Shown: positions 7,641-17,855, counted from the stretch's first letter. The stretch is 64,000 bases of DNA from Actinomadura rupiterrae (GCF_024172125.1 NZ_JAMZEA010000005.1:682001-746000), one strand, 5' to 3'. Made by a program: numbers and translations. Notes: generated from the letters alone by a model not told the origin.

Positions 7641-8585
7641 CTACCTGGAGGACGGCCCCTGGCGCTCCGGCCACGCGCACGCTAGGCCGGCGAGCGCGGC
7701 GAGGACGATGGTCAGCTGGAGTGTCGTCGCGCCCAAAGACGCGATCACCTCCGCGATCCCGTTCCATTTGTCGCGCACGATAGGGCCGCTGGCAAACCAC
7801 CCGCCCATGCTGGGATTTCCGCCCGTACTCCGGGCGATGAACGTCGGCCGGTTGTCCCAAAGTTCCTGAGCCAGGGGCATCAGCAGCAGGAGCGCTCCGG
7901 CCCCTCCCAGTGCCGCCGCCCGAACTCCGGCAAGGCGCCGGACCCGCGCGAACAGCAGCAAGGCCGCGCCCAGCGCGACGGCGATCAGCATGGTGGCGGC
8001 GTGTTGCCAGATGCCCCACCAGCCCATTTCCCGATGCAGCGCGGAGAGTCTCTGAGCGGCGTAGTTCGCTCCGATGGCCATCCCGGCCAATCCGGGAAGC
8101 GCCACGAGCAGGAGGCGTGGCCGGTTCCGGGTGCTCGCCGAGAACACGCCGGCCATCGCGGCGAGCAGTCCCGCACCGATCGCGGCCATGGTCGACATCT
8201 CGCTCCAGCTCGGGCCGCCGTTGTACGCCGCCATGTTCAGCTCGCCGAGCGGGTAGCGGTAGAGGTATCTCACCTCGCCATGCGCATGCCCGTGCCCATC
8301 CCCCGGCCAGGACCACGACGTCGCGAGATGGACGAGCTGGGCGAGCGCCGGTGCGATGCAGAGAAGCGCGGCGGAAGTGGTTCGGCGCGCCACGACGGCC
8401 ACCACCGCGGCACCGAAGACGAGCGCCAGGGCGAGCGGAACCTCCGCGCCTCTGTGCCCGCTCCCCAGCTCCCACCAGAGTCCGTCCGAGGCCAGGACGG
8501 AGTGCACGGAGAAGCCGAGGCCGAGGGCGGCGAGGAGTGTTGCGAGGGTGGCGAATGTGGTGGTGAGGAGCCTTGGGGAAGGCAT
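7641..8585 (-). CDS. Polytopic membrane protein of unknown function
   Basis: 314 residues with about seven hydrophobic segments: a first one near 7-33 (ATLATLLAALGLGFSVHSVL), pairs around 50-85, helices around 135-190 and the last near 280-305. A His-rich loop (GDGHGHAHGEVRYLYRYP) sits near residue 100, and several Trp/Met-rich extracytoplasmic stretches are visible (MGGWFASGPIVRDKWNG). I do not recognise a family. The His cluster could bind a metal, but that is speculation. Monocistronic, convergent with the siderophore operon, with a divergent acetyltransferase upstream. Confidence 0.75.
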   Translation of the reverse strand: MPSPRLLTTTFATLATLLAALGLGFSVHSVLASDGLWWELGSGHRGAEVPLALALVFGAAVVAVVARRTTSAALLCIAPALAQLVHLATSWSWPGDGHGHAHGEVRYLYRYPLGELNMAAYNGGPSWSEMSTMAAIGAGLLAAMAGVFSASTRNRPRLLLVALPGLAGMAIGANYAAQRLSALHREMGWWGIWQHAATMLIAVALGAALLLFARVRRLAGVRAAALGGAGALLLLMPLAQELWDNRPTFIARSTGGNPSMGGWFASGPIVRDKWNGIAEVIASLGATTLQLTIVLAALAGLACAWPERQGPSSR

Positions 8586-8713
8586 GGGTCATCACGATCC
8601 GTGCGCGGGGGAGCGACTGGACGGGCCTTGCGGGCGTCAACGAGATCATGCGGGCGCACCGTAACGCAACGGGGCGGTAGGCAGGGGTTCGCGCGGGTTG
8701 CGAAGATCTTGGG

Positions 8714-9259
8714 ATGAGCGTCAGCGATGGTTACCCCTCTCCTCTGCTGGTCGGGCTCGGGCTTGAGCTGCGGGCCTGGACGGATGCCGATCTCGCGGCG
8801 ATGGTCGCGCTGTTCGACAACCCGCAGTTCGCCCGGTGGACTCCGCTTGCCTCGCCGTTCGACATGGACGCGGCACGCGCCTACCTCGACAAGTCGCGGC
8901 GCGAGCGCGCGTCGGGGCGGCTGCTTCAGTTCGCCGTCACCACCGATGGGCGGACGCCGTTGGGCGAGGTCCTGTATGTCCGCAGGACGGACGAGCCGGT
9001 CTCGACGGTTGAGATCGCGTATGGGATCGGGCCCGAGCATCAGGGGCAGGGGTTGGCCAGTCGGGCCGTGCGGCTGCTGACGGGGCATGTGCAGGAGGTG
9101 CTCGCGCCGGAGCGGGTTGTGCTGAGGATCGCGCCGGACAATCTGCCCAGCCAGGGCGTCGCGCGGTCGGCCGGGTTCCGGCTTACGGACGACGCGCCCG
9201 TCCTGCGGCCGCGGCGGGAGGGGCCCGATATCGAGCTGATGACCTGGGTCCATCCCTGA
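8714..9259 (+). CDS. GNAT-family N-acetyltransferase (RimJ/RimL type)
   Basis: 181 residues with the RimJ/RimL layout: LELRAWTDADLAAMVALFDN at the start, a central beta-strand block, and the acetyl-CoA pyrophosphate loop GIGPEHQGQGLASRAV at about 113-128 (Q-x-x-G-x-G/A). The end (NLPSQGVARSAGFRL) matches the usual 'N-x-x-S-x-x-v-a-x-k-x-G-F' segment. It transfers acetyl groups to an amine of a protein N-terminus or small molecule; substrate not predictable. The ATG gives the family's usual length. Stands alone. Confidence 0.88.
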   Translation: MSVSDGYPSPLLVGLGLELRAWTDADLAAMVALFDNPQFARWTPLASPFDMDAARAYLDKSRRERASGRLLQFAVTTDGRTPLGEVLYVRRTDEPVSTVEIAYGIGPEHQGQGLASRAVRLLTGHVQEVLAPERVVLRIAPDNLPSQGVARSAGFRLTDDAPVLRPRREGPDIELMTWVHP

Positions 9260-9371
9260 GATTCGGTCTTGTTGGTGGACAGGAGTGGTAAAAGCGCTGG
9301 CCAGGGCGCGTCCGCGAGGGTGCGGGGCGAACGAGGATGGGGGGCGTTGGGCGAACTCTCAGGGGGTTTCC

Positions 9372-9728
9372 ATGCATCGCCTGATCTCGACCGTTCTGGC
9401 CGCCGGAGTCGTGCTGGCACCGGTGGCCGCGTACGCCGACGAACCGCCGTCGGAGGACGGCAACGGCAAGCTCACCGTGTACCAGCTGGACCGCGACGGG
9501 CGGATCCTCACGCAATCGGCGATCGCCGCTCAGGGCGGGCACGGGTGCGTCCGGATCCCGATGGTCGCGAACTCCGTCCGGGAGGTGTTCGACAACGACA
9601 GCGGCAGCACCGTCGACATCTACTTCAACGGTGCCTGCAGCGGCATCCCGATCGTGCGCGCGCCGTACGGGTCGAGGGCCAGCATCGGCACCGGGCACCT
9701 GGACGCGATGGGCGTCGTCTTCCGCTGA
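9372..9728 (+). CDS. Small secreted protein, unknown function
   Basis: 118 residues. A Sec signal peptide (MHRLISTVLAAGVVLAPVAAYA, cleavage after about residue 22) is followed by an acidic linker and a compact domain with two Cys (HGCVRIP and GACSGI) that probably form one disulfide. The chosen ATG has AGGGGG eight bases upstream; an upstream in-frame start at 9285 would bury the signal peptide. I do not recognise a family. The small beta-rich, one-disulfide style resembles many actinomycete extracellular proteins induced on sporulating or aerial growth, but nothing here proves that. Confidence 0.75.
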   Translation: MHRLISTVLAAGVVLAPVAAYADEPPSEDGNGKLTVYQLDRDGRILTQSAIAAQGGHGCVRIPMVANSVREVFDNDSGSTVDIYFNGACSGIPIVRAPYGSRASIGTGHLDAMGVVFR

Positions 9729-9756
9729 CCGCGGACGGGTCCGGGGCCGGCCGCGG

Positions 9757-10245
9757 TCAGCGGGGTTCAGGCCCGGACCCGCCCGGCGAGAGGCGGAGGG
9801 TCGCGGTGGGGACGGCGATCCTCACGATGTGGACGGTCAGCATCGTGCCGCCGCCGCCGAACATGATCGTGCCCTGCGGGCCGGCGTCCCCGGCGCCCAT
9901 GCCGCCGCCCGTGAACGTCCAGCGCATCGAGACGTGCTCGGGCGTGACGTCGGTGATGACGAGCGGTCCGGCCTCGAAGTGCTGGGCCAGTTCGATCTGG
10001 TCGCCCGCGCGCACCCGCACCTCGCACCGGCCCTCGCGGCAGGCCGCGAGGTTCGCGCCGTCCGCCGGGCCGGGCGATGGCGTGCCGGTGGGCGACGGCG
10101 TGGTGGACGGGAAGGGCATGGCGAGCGTCTGCGACGTCAGCGGCTGCGGTTGATGGGAGGACTCGTCGCCTCCGCGGCAGCCCGCGACGAGGGTGGTCAG
10201 GGACAGCGCGGCGGCGGCCGCGCCGAGGAGCGGTGGTACCCCCAT
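9757..10245 (-). CDS. Putative lipoprotein, unknown function
   Basis: 162 residues. The N-terminus has a hydrophobic stretch and lipobox LVAGC with Cys23, then a Ser/Thr/Pro-rich linker (about 28-60) and a C-terminal beta-rich domain with two close Cys (ACREGRCEV). It should be an anchored extracellular protein. GGAAG lies upstream of the ATG; the longer frame to 10431 adds an Arg-rich segment that would mask the signal. Convergent with the small secreted protein, 28 bp apart. No family recognised. Confidence 0.75.
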   Translation of the reverse strand: MGVPPLLGAAAAALSLTTLVAGCRGGDESSHQPQPLTSQTLAMPFPSTTPSPTGTPSPGPADGANLAACREGRCEVRVRAGDQIELAQHFEAGPLVITDVTPEHVSMRWTFTGGGMGAGDAGPQGTIMFGGGGTMLTVHIVRIAVPTATLRLSPGGSGPEPR

Positions 10246-10375
10246 GGCGGCTTCTTCCTTTCGGACCCCTGCCCCACCCCTTCCCCGGGCCCGCGCCGCC
10301 CGACACGCCCTGTGACCGTAAGGAAACAAAACCCGACGGACGCCGATCCGACCGAAACCCGACCTGCGGACGGTC

Positions 10376-11224
10376 CTATGCGGTTTCGGACGACCACTTC
10401 GCGAGCGCGGTGAGCCGCTCGCGCTCCTCATCGGTGGACGCGAAGTAGACGACCAGCTCGATGTCCGAGGACGCCGCCGGACGCAGCACGTGGAAGCCGA
10501 GCTCGATCGGCCCGATCCCGGGATGGTTGAGTGCCTTCGTCCCGGAGGTCTTCTCCATGACCTGCTGCTGCGGCCACCACTCGGCGAACTCCGGGGACGC
10601 GGTGGCGAGGCGTCCGATCAGGTTCTCCATGCGCGCGTCCCCGGGATGCTTGGCGCTCGCGTGGCGGAGCAGCGCGACCTGGCCCTGCGCGCCGGCCTTC
10701 CAGTCGGGATAGAGGTCGCGCATCCGCGGATCGGTCAGGACCAGCCACGCCATGTTCCGGTCACGGGGTTGGAGCGCGGAGAAGTCGGTGATCAGCGCCG
10801 CGCCGAGCCGGTTCCAGGCCAGCACGTCACGGCACGGGTTCAGCGCGAAGGCCGGCCCGGCGAACGAGTCGACAAGTTCCTGAAGGCCGCGCACGCTCGT
10901 CCCGCCGCCGGACGCGGGATGCGCGCGGGTCGGCGGGGCCTTCAGGTTGCGGGCGAGGGCCTGGAGGTGCGCGCGTTCGGTGCCGTCCAGGCCGAGCGCG
11001 GTGGCGATGGCGTCGATGACCTGCGCGGACGGCCGGACGCGGCCCTGCTCGACGCGCTGGTAGTGGTCCGGGCTGACCCCGGAGACGATGGCCAGCTCCT
11101 CGCGCCGCAGCCCCGGGACGCGCCGTCCGGACGACCGGGGCAGGCCGACCTGCTCGGGTGCGACGCGTCCCCGGTGGTGGCGCAGGAAAGCGGCGAACTC
11201 GTCGCGGGGGTCGTCCGGCGTCAT
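10376..11224 (-). CDS. XRE-type regulator with MmyB-like ligand-binding domain
   Basis: 282 residues. An N-terminal helix-turn-helix (about 10-75: FLRHHRGRVAPEQVGLP, then R-R-V-P-G-L-R-R-E-E-L-A, SGVSPDHYQRVEQGR) matches the MmyB-type actinobacterial regulators. The C-terminal two thirds (about 100-270) carry the MmyB-like ligand domain (ALNPCRDVLAWN; NMAWLVLTDPRMRDLYPDW; LGFHVLRPAASSDIELVVYF), which binds small hydrophobic molecules in that family. It is divergent from an MFS gene, which it probably represses, across a 101-bp region with two dyads. One of these includes both start codons. Confidence 0.92.
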   Translation of the reverse strand: MTPDDPRDEFAAFLRHHRGRVAPEQVGLPRSSGRRVPGLRREELAIVSGVSPDHYQRVEQGRVRPSAQVIDAIATALGLDGTERAHLQALARNLKAPPTRAHPASGGGTSVRGLQELVDSFAGPAFALNPCRDVLAWNRLGAALITDFSALQPRDRNMAWLVLTDPRMRDLYPDWKAGAQGQVALLRHASAKHPGDARMENLIGRLATASPEFAEWWPQQQVMEKTSGTKALNHPGIGPIELGFHVLRPAASSDIELVVYFASTDEERERLTALAKWSSETA

Positions 11225-11330
11225 GCGTCCACGGTGCCACGCCGCGGCGCCGGGAGGGTGGCCACGGCATGGCCAGGCACGTCCCGGCCTGCCCCTCCGC
11301 GCGCGGCGCACCGACCGTGGACGCATGACG
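11219..11330. promoter_or_regulatory. Divergent promoter region with a 17-bp inverted repeat over both start codons and an inner operator dyad
   Basis: CGTCATGCGTCCACGGT (11219-11235) and its exact reverse complement (11314-11330) bracket the intergenic region, so the two divergent genes share the same bases around their start codons. Inside, TGGCCA-CGGCA-TGGCCA (11259-11275) is a second dyad and the more likely binding site for the XRE regulator. Confidence 0.7.
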
Positions 11331-12515
11331 ATCACGGTGTCCCCGCACGCCAGGTCGGGGCTGTTCGCGCTGGTCGCGGCGAGCACCCTGGCGAACATGT
11401 ACTACAGCCAGCCGATCCTGGCCTCGCTCGCCGGCTCGCTGCACACGTCGCCGAGCCGGGCCGCGCTGGTCGTCGTGGCCACGCTCGCCGGGAACGGGGC
11501 GGCGCAGCTCCTCCTCGTCCCACTGGCCGACCTGGTGGAGCGGCGGCGGCTGGCGCAGATCCTGCTCGGAGTCCAGGCCGCGGCGATGCTGGTCCTCGCC
11601 GGATGCCACCAGCTGCCGGTCGCGATCGCGGCGAGCGTGGTGGTCGGGCTGGGCGGCGCGTCCGCGATGGTGCTGCTCTCCTACGCGGCGTCGCTCGTCC
11701 CGCTGCACGAGCGCGGCCGCGCGACCGGGACGGTCATGAGCGGCGTCCTGCTGGGGATCCTGTTCTCGCGCAGCATCAGCGGCTTCGTCAGCGGCGCGTT
11801 CAGCTGGCGGGTCACGTTCGCGGCCGGGGCGGTGCTGGTCGCGGGGTCGGCCGCCGTCCTGGCGACGTTCCCGGCCTCCCGGGCGGACGAGCCGCCATCG
11901 GGCTACCGGCGGCTCCTCGGCTCGGTGCTGGAGATCGCGGCGCGCGACCGGTTCGTCCAGCGGCGGATGCTGGTCGGCGTCCTCGGCTTCGTCTCGTTCA
12001 ACGTGCTCTGGACGGGCCTGACGCTGCTGCTCTCCGGGCCGTCCTACCGCTTCTCGGACCAGGCGATCGGGCTCTTCGGCATCATCGGCCTGGTCGGGGC
12101 GCTGATCGCCAAGAACGCGGGCACCTGGTTCGACCGCGGGCACGGCCCGCTGGTCTCCCGCCTCGGCTGGACGGCCACGGCGGTCGCGTGGGCCGTCTCC
12201 GCCGCGTCCGGCGGGGGCGGACGGACAGGTGCGGCCTGCGTGATCCTCGCCGTCGCGCTGCTCGACGCCGGGATGCAGGCGCAGCACATCACCAACCAGT
12301 CCACGCTCATCGCGGCGCGACCTGCGCAGACGGCCCGGGTGACGACCGCGTACATGTCCTCGAACGTCTTCGCCGGAGCGGTCGGGGGCGCGCTGGCTTC
12401 GGTGCTCTACCCGTCGTTCGGCTGGGACGCGCTCGCGGTGCTCGGCCTGACCTGCAGCGTCCTGGCCCTGCTGCTCCTGCGCACCGACCGCCGGGCTGCG
12501 GCGGTGCCGCGCTGA
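11325..12515 (+). CDS. MFS transporter (12-helix, drug/sugar-efflux-like)
   Basis: 396 residues, twelve hydrophobic helices. Helix 1 runs ALVAASTLANMYYSQPILASL and motif A-like sequence (PLADLVERRRLAQ) follows helix 2. Helix 4 to 5 has SYAASLVPLHERGRATGTVMSG. The fold resembles YnfM/AraJ-like exporters. It is divergent from the MmyB-type XRE regulator, so the pair looks like a ligand-induced efflux unit. A 13-bp perfect hairpin terminator lies 4 bp after the stop. The substrate cannot be read from sequence. Confidence 0.9.
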   Translation: MTITVSPHARSGLFALVAASTLANMYYSQPILASLAGSLHTSPSRAALVVVATLAGNGAAQLLLVPLADLVERRRLAQILLGVQAAAMLVLAGCHQLPVAIAASVVVGLGGASAMVLLSYAASLVPLHERGRATGTVMSGVLLGILFSRSISGFVSGAFSWRVTFAAGAVLVAGSAAVLATFPASRADEPPSGYRRLLGSVLEIAARDRFVQRRMLVGVLGFVSFNVLWTGLTLLLSGPSYRFSDQAIGLFGIIGLVGALIAKNAGTWFDRGHGPLVSRLGWTATAVAWAVSAASGGGGRTGAACVILAVALLDAGMQAQHITNQSTLIAARPAQTARVTTAYMSSNVFAGAVGGALASVLYPSFGWDALAVLGLTCSVLALLLLRTDRRAAAVPR

Positions 12516-12519
12516 ACGG

Positions 12520-12551
12520 GGGCCGCGAAGCCGGGCAAGGCTTCGCGGCCC
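12520..12551. terminator. Bidirectional terminator hairpin
   Basis: A 13-bp perfect stem, GGGCCGCGAAGCC (12520-12532) with GGCTTCGCGGCCC (12539-12551), has a 6-nt loop. It sits in the 43 bp between two convergent MFS genes and should terminate both. Confidence 0.85.
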
Positions 12552-12558
12552 GTAAGGG

Positions 12559-14289
12559 TCAGGTTTCGAGGGCGGAGAGTTCGGCGGTGAGGGCCTTGTC
12601 GTGGGCCTCGGCGTCCTCGCGGGCGCGGCGGGGGCTCCAGCGGCCGGTGACGATGAAGACGAACGGCAGGAAGACCGCCTGGCCCGCTACGCAGACCCAC
12701 CACCACGTCCGCCACTGCTTCGGACCGTCCGCGGCGGCCTTCTGGACGGCCGGACCGTGCTTCTTCAGCGTCGCGAGCTGCGGTTGCGCCTTCTGGACGG
12801 TCGCCAGCCCCCCAGCGCCGACCTCCTGCAGGGCGCGCGTCCGGACAGCCGGCGGGACCGATCCCGGCGGGTACTTCGCCAGCTCGGCGAAGAGCTCCGG
12901 ATGCGCCCGCATGACGGCGAGGGCGGGCGCCGCCTGCGCCTGCGCGGCCTTGACCTCCGCGCTGTGGTCGACCAGCGGCGTCACGGACGTCACGACGGCC
13001 GGGATGCACGCGGCGGACGCGGCGACGACGAGCCGCAGCAGCCACCCCCACACGGCGAGGCCGGTCGCGGTCGCGGCCGGGTTGTGCTTCTCGACGGTCT
13101 CGGTGAACGCCGCCATCCACGGCGCGTAGGTGAGTCCGCCGAAGACGCCGATCCCGACGAACAGCCAGGCGAAGGTGTAGTAGCCGGTGTGCGGATGGGT
13201 CGCGAGCATCGCGAACGTCGCGGTCACCGCGATGGACGCGAGGGCGCCGAACAGCATCAGCGGCTTCCGGACTTTCAGCGCGTCCGAAACCAGGCCGGTC
13301 ACGACGAGCGCGATCGCGTTGGCGGCCCAGTACCAGTTCGCGAGGCCGTTCGTCCGCTGCTCGCTGTAGCCGAACGTGGCGGAGAAGTAGATCACGAAGT
13401 TGCCGACCGCCGCGTAGTAGAGCAGCAGGTAGACGCTGACGGCGAAGGCGGAGCCGACGATGTCCGGGCGGAGCATCTGGCGCCAGTGGCCCTTGAGCGC
13501 GTGCTCGGGGTCGATGCCGCGCGCCCGCGCCTCGACCAGCGCGCGGTCGCGCAGGCTGACCATGATCTGGTCGCGCAGCCGCGGCGACAGCTCGCGCAGG
13601 CCGAACAGCGCGACCACGAAGACCGCGAGCGCGGTGATCCCGGCGTAGGTCAGCTCGTCCTGCCAGGTGGACGAGCCGAGCGTGTGGCTGGTGACGGTGG
13701 TGACGACGAGGCTGCCGACGACCGGTCCCATCGTCCAGTAGCCCATGGCGGTGGCGCGGCCGAGCTGCGGCGAGAAGTCCCTGATCAGCGCGGGTGTCGC
13801 GACCAGGACGATGCCCTCGACGAAGCTGAGCGCCGTGAACAGCGCCAGGTAGGTCGCCTTGTTCGGGGAGTGCGGCAGGACGAGCACGACCACCCCGGCG
13901 AGGAGCAGGCCGTACACGACCATGTTCGCCCGCCCCCAGCGGTCCGCCAGGCCCGCGACGAGCGAGGCGAACGCGCCCACCGCGTTCCCCACGACCGAGA
14001 TCGAGATGAAGAACGCGAAGGTCATGCCGTAGTGCGCCATGATCGACGTCGCCACGGCGTACTGGACGTAGAGCAGGTAGTACAGGACGACCGTGGTCGC
14101 CACGACGATCGCGAGGTAGGCGTAGCGGCGGGCGGAGTCGGGGTAGCGGGCGAGGTCGCGCCGCCACAGGCGGACGAGCGCGCCCTGCAGCGGGCTGCTG
14201 GTCGGCGGCCGTCCGGCGGCGCCGGTGGGTGAGTCGCCGGTGGGTGAGTCGCCGGTGGGTGAGTCGCCGGTGGGTGAGGAGACGGACAT
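12559..14289 (-). CDS. MFS transporter with a large extracytoplasmic insertion; partner of acyl-CoA synthetase
   Basis: 576 residues, about 12 helices. N-terminal residues 5-24 are four SPTGD-like repeats encoded by a 15-bp tandem repeat (14221-14280). Helix 2 is followed by LADRWGRANMVVYG (motif A). The C-terminus is odd: a hydrophilic Ala/Lys/Pro-rich helical insert of about 90 residues (437-526) separates the last two helices, followed by W-R-T-W-W-W and the final helix. It is divergent from an acyl-CoA synthetase across two TetR operators, so it probably imports a carboxylic acid or lipid that the synthetase activates. Other MFS roles remain possible. Confidence 0.88.
   Translation of the reverse strand: MSVSSPTGDSPTGDSPTGDSPTGAAGRPPTSSPLQGALVRLWRRDLARYPDSARRYAYLAIVVATTVVLYYLLYVQYAVATSIMAHYGMTFAFFISISVVGNAVGAFASLVAGLADRWGRANMVVYGLLLAGVVVLVLPHSPNKATYLALFTALSFVEGIVLVATPALIRDFSPQLGRATAMGYWTMGPVVGSLVVTTVTSHTLGSSTWQDELTYAGITALAVFVVALFGLRELSPRLRDQIMVSLRDRALVEARARGIDPEHALKGHWRQMLRPDIVGSAFAVSVYLLLYYAAVGNFVIYFSATFGYSEQRTNGLANWYWAANAIALVVTGLVSDALKVRKPLMLFGALASIAVTATFAMLATHPHTGYYTFAWLFVGIGVFGGLTYAPWMAAFTETVEKHNPAATATGLAVWGWLLRLVVAASAACIPAVVTSVTPLVDHSAEVKAAQAQAAPALAVMRAHPELFAELAKYPPGSVPPAVRTRALQEVGAGGLATVQKAQPQLATLKKHGPAVQKAAADGPKQWRTWWWVCVAGQAVFLPFVFIVTGRWSPRRAREDAEAHDKALTAELSALET
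14221..14280. repeat. 15-bp tandem repeat, four copies, inside the MFS gene
   Basis: GCCGGTGGGTGAGTC is repeated at 14221, 14236 and 14251, with a last copy (14266-14280) changed at two bases. It keeps the reading frame and encodes the SPTGD repeats at the N-terminus of the leftward MFS protein. Confidence 0.95.
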
Positions 14290-14437
14290 CTCAGCTCCCT
14301 GGGCTGGAGGTCCCCCGAAACGAACGAAACGGTCCCCGAAGTGCGAGTGCGCAGTCGCCGTGTGGAAGTGCGGTGGTGGAAGTGCGGTCACCGTAAGTCC
14401 GGACCCGCGGTGGCGGCAAGGGGTGGGCCGATATTGC

Positions 14438-14490
14438 ATACCAACTGGTCGGTATGGTGATATCGAGCACACATACCGGCCGGTCGGTAT
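14438..14490. promoter_or_regulatory. Two 18-bp TetR-type operators between MFS and acyl-CoA synthetase genes
   Basis: ATACCAACTGGTCGGTAT (14438-14455) and ATACCGGCCGGTCGGTAT (14473-14490) are near-identical dyads with centres 35 bp apart. The ATACCnnCnGGTCGGTAT pattern is typical of TetR-family regulators of fatty-acid genes. The tetR gene just downstream of the synthetase is the obvious candidate. Confidence 0.88.
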
Positions 14491-14506
14491 CACCGGGAGG
14501 GTGGTC

Positions 14507-16135
<1,629 letters not shown>

Positions 16136-16142
16136 CCGCGGG

Positions 16143-16718
16143 CTAGGCGCGGGCGGCCAGGAGGCCGTCGAGGAACAGCCCGACGTAGTGCTCGCTGACC
16201 TCCTCGGCCTTCAGCCGCCCGCCGGGCCGGTACCACGCGCCGATCTGGTGGACCGTCCCGAAGAAGAAGTTCACCACGATGTCGGCCGGCGTCCCGGCGC
16301 GGAACGTCCCGTCGGCCTGCCCCTCCTCGACCAGCGCCCGGAACCGCTCGTGGTACCGGCGCCGCTCGGCGCGGACGGCCGCCTGCCGCTCCGGCGACAG
16401 CAGGTGCGTCGACCGGAAGAACACGCGCAGGTCCTCAAGGTTGGCGAACGAGGTGTTCAGCACGTCCACGGCCGCCGCCCGGACCCGCTCCTCCACCGTG
16501 CCCGGCCCGTCCGCGATCTGCTCCAGGCGCTTGGTCTGCATGTCCAGCAGCCGGTGGTAGATCTCGTAGAGCAGCTCGTCCTTGGACCCGTAGTAGTGGT
16601 ACATCGCGCCCTTGGTGACGCCCGCCGCCTCCACGACCTCCTGGACGGACGTCCCCTCGTAGCCCTTCTCGGCGAACAGCCGCGTCGCGACGGCGACCAG
16701 CCGATCCTGAAGCGTCAC
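16143..16718 (-). CDS. TetR-family transcriptional regulator
   Basis: 191 residues from the GTG at 16718 (GGAAGG nine bases upstream). A GTG at 16754 would add 12 Arg/Pro-rich residues. The N-terminal helix-turn-helix spans about 5-50 (LVAVATRLFAEKGYEGTSVQ, GVTKGAMYHYYGSKDELLYE). The C-terminal ligand domain contains GAWYRPGGRLKAEEVSEHYV, as in KstR2/FadR-like regulators of lipid genes. It lies tail-to-tail with the acyl-CoA synthetase gene, 7 bp apart. It probably binds the two 18-bp operators and is released by an acyl-CoA. Confidence 0.92.
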   Translation of the reverse strand: MTLQDRLVAVATRLFAEKGYEGTSVQEVVEAAGVTKGAMYHYYGSKDELLYEIYHRLLDMQTKRLEQIADGPGTVEERVRAAAVDVLNTSFANLEDLRVFFRSTHLLSPERQAAVRAERRRYHERFRALVEEGQADGTFRAGTPADIVVNFFFGTVHQIGAWYRPGGRLKAEEVSEHYVGLFLDGLLAARA

Positions 16719-16778
16719 CCGGCCCCGCCTTCCCGGAACAGCGGCAGCAAGCACCTCGCATGGTAGCGCGGGGCCCGT

Positions 16779-17771
16779 TCACCGCGGGACGGCCACCAGC
16801 GCCATCGGCAGCGCCCACCCGCGGAAGTCGACCAGCGGCCGCAGCAGCTGCAGGTGCCCGCCGTGCACGGCCGTCTCGTACTTCCCGCAGAAGTCGCGCC
16901 GGTACCCGTCCGCCACCACCTTCTGGCAGGCGACCGGCCCGCCGTCCAGGTTCAGCGCGAGCCGCAGGTCGAGCCCGGCGCGCGGCAGGAACTCCGAGAG
17001 CGCCGGCAGCGAGAAGTAGGCGTCCCGCGTCGTCCCCACGATGATCCGCCCGGCGCCGTCCTGCCCGAGGAAGCTCCGGTTGGCCAACCACCGCTCGTCC
17101 TTGCCCGCCGTCCGCCCGCGGCCGTCCCCGCCGACCAGTATCGGGTAGGACACCATCGCCTGCCGGGCCCCGTCGAGCGCCCGCCGCCAGTCCGTCCCGG
17201 CCAGATCCACCAGCTTCGCGCCGGAGTCCCCCGCCACGAACGCCCCGTGCGCCGCCTGGTAATCCTGCGGCCCGAGCCGCCGCCCGTCACTCACCACAGG
17301 CGTGTCCGGAAACCCGTGCCGTCCGAAGTAGCTCCCGTTGACGACCACCGAAGCCCCGGTCGCCTTCATCCACCCGCCGACCCCGCGATCCCCCGCCGGA
17401 CGGTTCAGCACCCGAAACCGGTACCGCGCCGGATCAACCCTGGTGAGCAGCAACGCGTCCACGTCCTGCCCGCCCACCCGGACCGGCACCTCAGCGACAT
17501 CCAACCCCCCGGCCACCTGCCGCCACGACACCGCCCCCACCGCATCCGGCGTCCGCCGCCCCGCCAGCGAAACCCGCATCCCCGCAGACAACCGCGAGTC
17601 CCCCACCCCCACGTTCACCCACGTAGAGGCCCCCCGTCGCAACATCACATTAACCCCATACCACCCACCCTCCCCATACGCCACGGCCCCCACTCCCACC
17701 ACGACGAGCACGACCGCCGTCAGCACCGCGACCAACCACCACCAACTCCACCGAACCCGGCCAAGGATCAT
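16779..17771 (-). CDS. Membrane-anchored phosphodiester glycosidase family protein (NAGPA-like)
   Basis: 330 residues. A short basic N-terminus and one signal-anchor helix (WWWLVAVLTAVVLVVVGVGA, about 10-30) precede an extracytoplasmic domain. From residue 110 it shows NAGPA/DUF2233 features: VVVNGSYFGRHGFPDTPVVSDGR split across GSYF and P-V-V-S-D-G, then SYPILVGGDGR, R-S-F-L-G, GRIIVGTTRDAYFSLPALSEF, and the closing N-L-D-G-G-P. In the human uncovering enzyme this domain removes GlcNAc from a phosphodiester. Bacterial members are thought to act on cell-wall or polysaccharide phosphodiesters. The substrate here is unknown. Confidence 0.85.
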   Translation of the reverse strand: MILGRVRWSWWWLVAVLTAVVLVVVGVGAVAYGEGGWYGVNVMLRRGASTWVNVGVGDSRLSAGMRVSLAGRRTPDAVGAVSWRQVAGGLDVAEVPVRVGGQDVDALLLTRVDPARYRFRVLNRPAGDRGVGGWMKATGASVVVNGSYFGRHGFPDTPVVSDGRRLGPQDYQAAHGAFVAGDSGAKLVDLAGTDWRRALDGARQAMVSYPILVGGDGRGRTAGKDERWLANRSFLGQDGAGRIIVGTTRDAYFSLPALSEFLPRAGLDLRLALNLDGGPVACQKVVADGYRRDFCGKYETAVHGGHLQLLRPLVDFRGWALPMALVAVPR

Positions 17772-17855
17772 GCGAGATGAGACGCCGCCGACCTCACCCG
17801 AGTTCAGCGCTTGCCTTCGGCGAACGGCCGGGGCCCGCGCCCGGCTGCGGTGCCC

